From contig VNKQ01000014.1 in the NCBI GenBank assembly GCA_016508695.1, positions 558,001-622,000 of the forward strand: a DNA stretch of 64,000 nucleotides. The letters run 5' to 3'. Of this stretch, positions 57,836 to 64,000 are shown in pieces; within the stretch, counting starts at the first letter, position 1; every line of letters begins with the position of its first letter. Under the pieces are notes generated by a model. The model saw nothing but the letters and a program-made list of their open reading frames with translations. It did no database searches and had not been told where the DNA came from. Origin of the DNA: Hyphodiscus hymeniophilus (lineage: Eukaryota > Ascomycota > Leotiomycetes > Helotiales > Hyphodiscaceae). Made by a program: the position numbers and the translations under genes.

Positions 57836-59245
57836 AACGTCGAAATATGCCCCGCTCGTAACAATGTCACGCCAACCGATAATTACAGTTCGAGAGGGCA
57901 GAGTGGAAAGTAAACATCAAACCATAGGCTACCTCCGGCTCCAGAAGGTCAGAAAAATGTATTTCTAGAATGTATTTCTGTATTTCTGTCATGCTCGCTC
58001 AAAATCCAAGGGAAGACCCATTTTTCAAATATGAAAATGAATTAGGGATATTCTTGCCGAAATGGGGGGATATGATCGCCCCTGCAGTCCCCTCCTAAGT
58101 TCCCCAGGATTTGAAATTGTGATATCCCAACGCTGGACCGGAAAGGATGAATGGCTTCATCCATACCTCTCCGGTGTTTAAACTTAATTGGCCTGCTGGG
58201 GATCCTCTGCCGGCATCTCTGCAAGAAAGCAATTAGGTGCACCACTTCTCGATGTCGAATTTCCGAGCAATTAGCGTAACGCAACCGCAAGCTGTTGTTT
58301 GTCCCACGACATCGATCGATGGAAATTACCGAGTTTCGAGAAACGACTGTTGCTTCTTCGCTGCTGCAGTCCCTGGTTGCTCAAGAGATCGCTGACCTGG
58401 TTGTTTTCCCTGGGCAATCTCATGCTCAGGGATTTCAGCGATGTCATTGGCAACATTGGCGACATTACTGGAGCTGTTCCTGCATTAGCAATTTAGTTGC
58501 CACTTCCCAGATTCCCTCTAACCAATATCGGACTCAGAGCCGCTCGATTGTCGAGTTCTCTGGAGAAACCGGCGTCCAGCGGCCCTTCCTTCGGATCCAC
58601 AGAGAAGCCAATCTCTCATCATCTCATGGGCGGTCCAGGGGGAATAGTAACACCACGAATCAGCACATGGCTCGGGCATGCGAGTGATGCGACGAATCGA
58701 CGATGGACGCCGACATCCGCTTGTGATTCGTGGGTTCGTCGTGGAAGTCATCTTTGCCTCAAAGAAGCTAGACTGGTTGCGGCAGCTTCTGCCCCTTTTC
58801 CCCTGTCCAGTGCTCTCTGCCTCAACGTCCCCTCCCCAGAATTGCTGCATGGCTGCAGATTTACCGCCCGCACCTTTCTCATCAAACTCCCTAGGTCTAT
58901 ACGGGAACAGGGACCATACGTACAGTAGTGGATTATGGAGAAGACTTTCGTAAGCTCACTTGAGCTTTTGGAGGAAGTTTAAGCCTAGGTAGCGGCTAAA
59001 TCTCGCAGGGCTCGTTTGTTTAATCTCCCAAGACGCTTATATCGCTGCTCGCCCACCTTTCCAAGCTCTTCTTCTTCTCTCTTCAGCCCAACAGCCCTTC
59101 CAACTCTATCACACTTTGATATACTTTGACTTCGGTCGTCCATTCTTTTAAAGAACCAGCTCTCTTCACACAGCTTTTCAGCAACCCCTTCACACCTCTA
59201 CCACCTTTCCCGACCCGAAATAATAATCCAATCCAAACAATCAAG
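57836..59245. other. intergenic, 1.4 kb, no gene accepted
   Basis: Overlapping plus-strand frames at 58295-58953 (up to 143 codons) and a minus-strand frame 58850-58518 exist, but composition and mutual overlap argue against coding. The right end (59040-59245) is a pyrimidine-rich promoter and leader (CTCTTCTTCTTCTCTC) of the small GPI protein. Confidence 0.4.
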
Positions 59246-59969
59246 ATGCGTTTCGCCGTTGTCGCCGCTACCTTTGGCTTTGCCGCTACCGTCTTCGCTG
59301 GAGAGGAGTCTACTGTCTACCTCACCGACATTATCACCAAGACCTCCTGCGCTGCTTCCATCACCAACTGCCCAGCACGCAGCACTGTGTACGTACAATC
59401 GAGGATCCCAAGACCGCGAGCATGACATGGAAGGATATCTGCTCCCCGCTCAGGGCTGCGATCTTCTTTTGCCATCAGAAGCATAGCTAACAGACTTTAG
59501 CACCTCCACGACCAGCTACCCAGTCATCACCTCCGCCTCCTCAGCCCCAGTTGTCTTCTCCAACAGCTCGGCTCCCGCAGCTGTCTCGAGCACCATCGTT
59601 CCTCCCCCAGCCAGCTTGAGCACCTCTGCTGGTGTTTCTGCCCCGGCTTCTTCTGCTCCAGCATCTGCTCCCGCTTCTTCTGAGGCTCCAGTAACTGTCA
59701 CCGTGTATGCTTGCTCAGCTTCCTCCACCCTGGCTACGTCTGCCGCCGTCTCATCTGCTGCCGCTTCGTCCGCTGCAGTTTCGTCCGCTGCCGTTTCCTC
59801 CGGTGTTGCATCCTCCTCCGGCGCTGCATCCGGCACAATTGGCTCAACCGGTGTCGCATCTGCACCAACAGCAACAGGATCCCCAATTGCATATGCCACT
59901 GGAGCTGCATCCCTCAACCAGATCTCCTTTGGTCTCGGTGCCGCCGCCATTGCTGCTTTCTTCCTATAA
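59246..59969 (+). CDS. small GPI-anchored Ser/Ala-rich surface protein
   Basis: Two exons: 59246-59388 and 59501-59969, intron 112 bp with a GCTAACAG branch; 203 residues. It starts with a signal peptide (MRFAVVAATFGFAATVFA), then EESTVYLTDIITKTSCAASI with two cysteines (SCAASITNC) and later VTVYACSASS. A long Ser/Ala/Pro/Val tract (SSAAASSAAVSSAAVSSG) follows, and the C-terminus YATGAASLNQISFGLGAAAIAAFFL is a GPI-type hydrophobic signal after small residues. Expected at the plasma membrane or wall, heavily O-glycosylated. Similar small proteins are abundant in Pezizomycotina; role unknown. Promoter and leader suggest high expression. Confidence 0.85.
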
Positions 59970-62224
59970 GTCATCGTTTGCATTTGAAGCCTCCATTCAA
60001 CTTGAAATGTTAGGCTATGACTTTTATGGACGCAAAAGCATTGGATGGTGCCTTGTTTAGATACCATATGTACTTTCTAAATGCTGGGCTCACGCACTGG
60101 GTGGTGAATAGCATGGTTGGAGTCAAACATCATCGAGAGGTCGATCCCTCCAACTTTGTTGCTCGACTTTGAATAGCCCTCGAATTCAATTTCTGACCAA
60201 ACACACTACTATCTCGAATCCTGACTTATGACGTGAATCTTCCTCTTTGTGAAAAGTGTCTTGAATTTGCCCTGGAAAGTTACTGTATCACCAAACAATC
60301 CTCTTTGATTCCCCACAAAGTTTGTCACTCGCGTGGCACATGAATCCGGAAATTGCAACGGGGACGATTTCCACATGGGTGACGGGTGGCCAGCGGCCCA
60401 GCAGGTCATCTCGACATCTGAAACAGGCTAAAAGCAGATCGGAAGGCTGCGTTGTTTGGGAAGCTGAGGTGAAATGACACGTTGTAATTGATTATGATGT
60501 GATTTTCGTCGGGAATTGTGCTGATCGCTGCGAGCTCCAATCCCGGATATTCTCATGAGCTGAAGCTTCCACAGTCGTGCAACGAGCTTGGAAACTTGGA
60601 GGTAGAAGCTCAGGACGAAGCTTTTAGGTGGCTTGTCGTTCTGAAACTTCTTTTCGCCTCCTGGGCCATTATTCTCAACATCAGAGAGAGTTTCCCGTCC
60701 CTGTATTGCGAAGATTTAAGCCGGTAGTGGTTTAATATGTTATGTTTGTTTGTAACATTTTATTAATAGCAGTCGAAGTATCCTCCCAGAACAAGTTGTT
60801 GTATTCCAATCCTGCTCAGCACCTAAACCTTTTATGGCACCAAGTCAAGGTCAATAAGAGCAGAATTTCGATATTGAGAACGATATTAGGCCGTTGGTAT
60901 GATTGGGTGGGGAGGCCGGCATAAATAGAATTGAGGATGTCGTAGGTAATTTACGTTTCTGAACCTGGTGGAACTTGCAGAGCCCCAAATTCAACCAGAA
61001 ACCTTCTTTTCAGCAGAATGGAGATCCAGAACACTCGGCCAAGGTCCAAACTGTAGTCTTCTCGCCCGTCACGGTTCATCCACAGTTCTGTATCATGATT
61101 GTGGATGCTGTTACCTCTCCATGCTGAGAACCGGAGGCTTGAAGGTAGGAAAAAGACATCATCTGCTTTCTTTGCATGAAAGGTCGTAGTACAGGCGACT
61201 CCATGCTTGAGATAATGTTCTCGATGAGAGTACAAATGCTGTAATGCCGCTCGTTGAGCATTGAGCAATTCCAGCTTTCGCCAAGTTGGCTCCCCCGCAC
61301 TGGTGAGGAAGACCCTATATATTCAAAAGAATGCTGCAAAATATCAACTAGGTCAATACTTCAAACTGGCATGGACATTCGAAACAGCGCATTCGGGCTT
61401 GAAACGCAAATCTTCACTATTTTCAGCCGCGCTGTTCAGAGAGTTACTGATTCCACCATACTGCAGACTTTGACAGTATGCAAGACAAGCCGATACAGAG
61501 TAGACTACTTGGCACAGCCTTACATTGCTCGAAAAAGGAGAAAGGATGTCTCGAAAAGACTGCTGATTGGAGGTCTATGGGTGTGAAAGACAAGGGCAGC
61601 AAGACAAGCTGACGGACAGCAGCCTTGCATTGCTTAGAAGAAGAAAAAGGATGTCTCGGAATAGATTCGTTGATTGGAGGTCTGTCGGTGTGGAAGGCAG
61701 AGCCAAGACCACATTCGGCTGTTGTGGCCCTGTGGGGCTTCATCACCAAGGGGATCATGATCATCAGCCTTGCCCAAGTCTTGACGTCGCGAAAGCCTTT
61801 ACAGTACATTCCTGGTTTCCTCCTGCTTTGACTGGACAACGCATCTCAAGTATAACCATGATGAAACTACTAAGATCGTCGCCGTGATTCGCAACTACGC
61901 AACTCAGCTCAACAACCAAGATCACGGGCAGTGATGCCAGACGCTCGCTCGCTTGCAGCCTCCCATCGCGCCTAGGCTTGATTCCAAAGACAGCTGATGA
62001 TTTGGCTGAGAATGTTGTTTACCAGGTACAACCTCAACGACATGATAAGCCGGTGATTAAAATATAATGGCACGGAGAGGATGAAGGTAGAATCTGTCAT
62101 TTTGCGTCTTTCGTTCCACTTGCTGATGCTCCGCCGCAGATTCCGTACATTCCGGTGTTTATTTATGCGGCCTCCGAACCTTCTCGTACAAGAAATCGTC
62201 AAATAGAGTGCAGCAAGGCCGACG
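59970..62224. other. intergen region, 2.3 kb, no gene accepted
   Basis: Short frames on both strands (for example 61268-60951 minus, 105 codons; 61254-61586 plus, 110 codons) carry no motif. An imperfect direct repeat pair at 61513-61594 and 61618-61702 is listed separately. No RNA gene recognised. Confidence 0.4.
61513..61702. repeat. imperfect direct repeat, two copies of about 80 bp
   Basis: Copy 1 (61513-61594) and copy 2 (61618-61702) share CAGCCTT-CATTGCT, then an A/G-rich tract, AAAGGATGTCTCG, TGATTGGAGGTCT and GGTGTG-AA in the same order and nearly the same spacing, with scattered substitutions. Period is about 105-107 bp. Looks like an old local tandem duplication in non-coding DNA. 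Confidence 0.6.
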
Positions 62225-64000
62225 ATGGCCAATGTTGAAAATGATAAGGCCGAGGCCTCGCGGTCAACTGGAGAAATCTCCCCGTACAACGACTCTACTT
62301 CTGAAGCTATGCCGTTGTCAATTGTGCCTCCGACAGGCCTTCACGAATCGTCCGATGAAATGGAGGATATGGTGGAGCCAGACATGTCAGACTCTGATGC
62401 CGAATCTATAATTGGAGTTTCTATGAGCAGAGCGGCTTCTCGTATGAAGTCCCCGAAGACTCCAGCGGTAGAGAAGCAGATAGCCTTGGACGAGGCAGGA
62501 GGGTTTTTCGAAAGTGGCCCCGAGTCCCCGCCAACTAGAGAGCATGCTCTCACGCTCATGGAAGAAGACGAGACGGAAGTGTTTCCAGGAATGCCTACGC
62601 CCCCCGAGGAGATATCAATTCAAACATATAAGCAGAAGGAGGGGTTAGATGCAGGACCACTACCTTCACCGAACCTCCAGGACTCAGCCGTAGCATTGTC
62701 GCCAGAAAATGCCCAATCAAGCCCATTGGCTATTCGACGCTCAAGTCCCCCTCAGTCCTCGCTGGCAGGCGTCTTTGGTGGTGAGAGGAAACGATCACTT
62801 TCGGCGAGTGCTGCGGCTTTGAAGAAGCTTCTACCGAATGGCCTGACCTCAATGGCAACAGTTGGTCATTTCTTCGGGTCTTCAAGCGGACAACAGCGAG
62901 CCAGGACATTATCCTCTAGCTCCTCAAAAAATGTAGCAAATGTTCCTTCGGGCAACTCTTCTGGCTCCAGAGGCTCGCCAATACTTTCACCTCGTACGCA
63001 ACCATTCGAATCAGTCGAGACAACAAGGCCTCCACCTGCGCCTCGACAGCCTGCAGCTATTCGCAGGGTCACATCGGATGATTCTTTACTCTATCATTCA
63101 CTATCAAGAACCTCGTCTCTTGGCGATGACGCCCGTTTCGAAAACCACCACGACCAGGTTAACTCCCGAGTAAAAGCTATTAGAGACTCTTTACAAGACA
63201 GATCTAGTTTCAGACTGCCACAATTGCCAAATTTGCCAAGTATGCCCCGCGTGTCTAATTTTGGTTTCAATATGAATTTCTTGACTTCCAGCAATGTCCC
63301 AGCCAGATGGAGGTCCGATACTGATGTCATGCCAGATATATTGTCAGAACCTTTAGCCAAGAGGAAGTCAACGATCTCGAACCCGGCAGTCGGACCCGGT
63401 ATGACCGATATTGCTGCGTCACGGCCAGATGTCGCCAAAAGGACCGCGCAGACAGCACCAGAGTCACATACGAAAGTTCTAGACCGAGCCATGGAGTCTT
63501 TAGTTGGGGACATAGTCATCATGGGCGGATATCGAGGTTCCATTCTCCGCTCAACAAAGACAAGGCGGCAAGTCTGGGTTCCAGTAAAAGTAGGGCTAAA
63601 TCTACGGAAGGTTGATCTGGAGGTCGGACTTGAGCCAGAAGATGAGGAAAGGATGGAAGAAACCATATACCCCTCTGGGATGTTGCAGAATATTGGGCCT
63701 GTCGATATCTCGAAACGCCTTTTCAAACGGCTCAGCGAGTGTGAGAATGCTCGGAACGGAAAGCTTCGAATCTGGGATTATGGATATGATTGGCGACTCA
63801 GTCCGCATCTACTCAGTAAAAAATTGGAAGCATTCCTCGAGAAACTTCCTTCGAACCAGCCTGGAACAGACGGGTCTCTTCCAGAGACGAGAGGAGCTTT
63901 GGTTATCCCTCACAGCTTAGGAGGGTTGATAACTCGTCACGTGGTCAATCGACGACCAGAGCTGTTTTCTGGAGTAATCTACGCAGGTGTTCCGCAATCA
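62225..64000 (+). CDS. LCAT-like alpha/beta hydrolase (lipase), partial at window end
   Basis: One open frame of 592 codons from ATG 62225 to the window edge, no intron seen so far. The first 370 residues are disordered: acidic (SSDEMEDMVEPDMSDSDAES), proline-rich (PPTREHALTL, PPPAPRQPA) and Ser-rich. The folded part starts with GDIVIMGGYRGSILRS, KVGLNLRKVDLEVGLE, LRIWDYGYDWRLSPHLLS, and then the nucleophile elbow PHSLGGLITRHVVN followed by FSGVIYAGVPQS. This order fits fungal proteins related to lecithin:cholesterol acyltransferase / PGAP1-like hydrolases, acting on lipids or acyl esters. The elbow reads Pro-His-Ser-Leu-Gly where Ala or Gly is usual at the first position. The catalytic Asp and His lie beyond the window. 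An alternative start was not needed: upstream codons have no ATG in frame nearby. Confidence 0.8.
   Translation, partial: MANVENDKAEASRSTGEISPYNDSTSEAMPLSIVPPTGLHESSDEMEDMVEPDMSDSDAESIIGVSMSRAASRMKSPKTPAVEKQIALDEAGGFFESGPESPPTREHALTLMEEDETEVFPGMPTPPEEISIQTYKQKEGLDAGPLPSPNLQDSAVALSPENAQSSPLAIRRSSPPQSSLAGVFGGERKRSLSASAAALKKLLPNGLTSMATVGHFFGSSSGQQRARTLSSSSSKNVANVPSGNSSGSRGSPILSPRTQPFESVETTRPPPAPRQPAAIRRVTSDDSLLYHSLSRTSSLGDDARFENHHDQVNSRVKAIRDSLQDRSSFRLPQLPNLPSMPRVSNFGFNMNFLTSSNVPARWRSDTDVMPDILSEPLAKRKSTISNPAVGPGMTDIAASRPDVAKRTAQTAPESHTKVLDRAMESLVGDIVIMGGYRGSILRSTKTRRQVWVPVKVGLNLRKVDLEVGLEPEDEERMEETIYPSGMLQNIGPVDISKRLFKRLSECENARNGKLRIWDYGYDWRLSPHLLSKKLEAFLEKLPSNQPGTDGSLPETRGALVIPHSLGGLITRHVVNRRPELFSGVIYAGVPQS

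Noticed and set aside
58295..58953. Frames of 91-143 codons before the small GPI gene
   Set aside because: They overlap in different frames, show no conserved motif and no splice sites linking them.

Overview
The window is nuclear DNA of a filamentous ascomycete (Pezizomycotina). The evidence is short spliceosomal introns (mostly 45-120 bp, GT-AG, with CTRAC/CTAAY branch sites just before the acceptor), Ser/Thr-rich GPI-anchored wall proteins, a GtaA-type secreted glutaminase, and Ascomycota-type orthologues of DML1, SEC39, RLP24, PAM18 and complex I. Protein flavour suggests Leotiomycetes, but that is inference. There are no operons; gene models were built by joining exons whose splice sites, reading phases and protein similarity agree.

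Layout. 1-8.3 kb: a Myb/SANT-like protein (+), then on the minus strand Ap4A phosphorylase APA2, a protein-kinase-like gene with an apparent frameshift, and an SDR oxidoreductase. 8.9-17 kb: secreted glutaminase GtaA-like (+), a Tra2-like RRM/RGG protein with a GC-AG intron (+), and a large conserved fungal protein of unknown function (-). 18.5-30.8 kb is a dense housekeeping block: NDUFS5-like complex I subunit (-) head-to-head with SEC39 (+), a conserved DUF8004-like protein (+), dynactin p62 (+) convergent with ribosomal protein eS7 (-). 30.8-35 kb is gene-poor. 35-41.4 kb: class III aminotransferase (+) followed by an 11-bp minisatellite, an AhpC/TSA-family thioredoxin-fold protein (-), and misato/DML1 (+) with a one-base frameshift in exon 1. 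43.7-46 kb: a nine-exon GPI-anchored repeat protein. 47-56 kb: a multi-exon protein ending in an MJ1316/DUF504 domain, a SnoaL-like protein, RLP24 (-) head-to-head with PAM18 (+), and a Gfd2/YDR514C-like DEDD exonuclease (-). 56.6-57.8 kb: a decayed unidentified gene. 59.2 kb: a small GPI-anchored Ser/Ala-rich protein. 62.2 kb to the end: an LCAT-like alpha/beta hydrolase that runs off the window.

The genes do not form one pathway. Themes are mitochondrial biogenesis (NDUFS5, PAM18, DML1), ribosome production (eS7, RLP24), vesicle and dynein transport (SEC39, p62), the cell surface (two GPI proteins, GtaA), and RNA end or RNA handling (Tra2-like, MJ1316 protein, Gfd2-like exonuclease). The least understood gene is the MJ1316-domain protein. 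Two otherwise well-preserved genes (kinase-like and DML1) each carry one out-of-frame base, so assembly error must be excluded before calling either a pseudogene.
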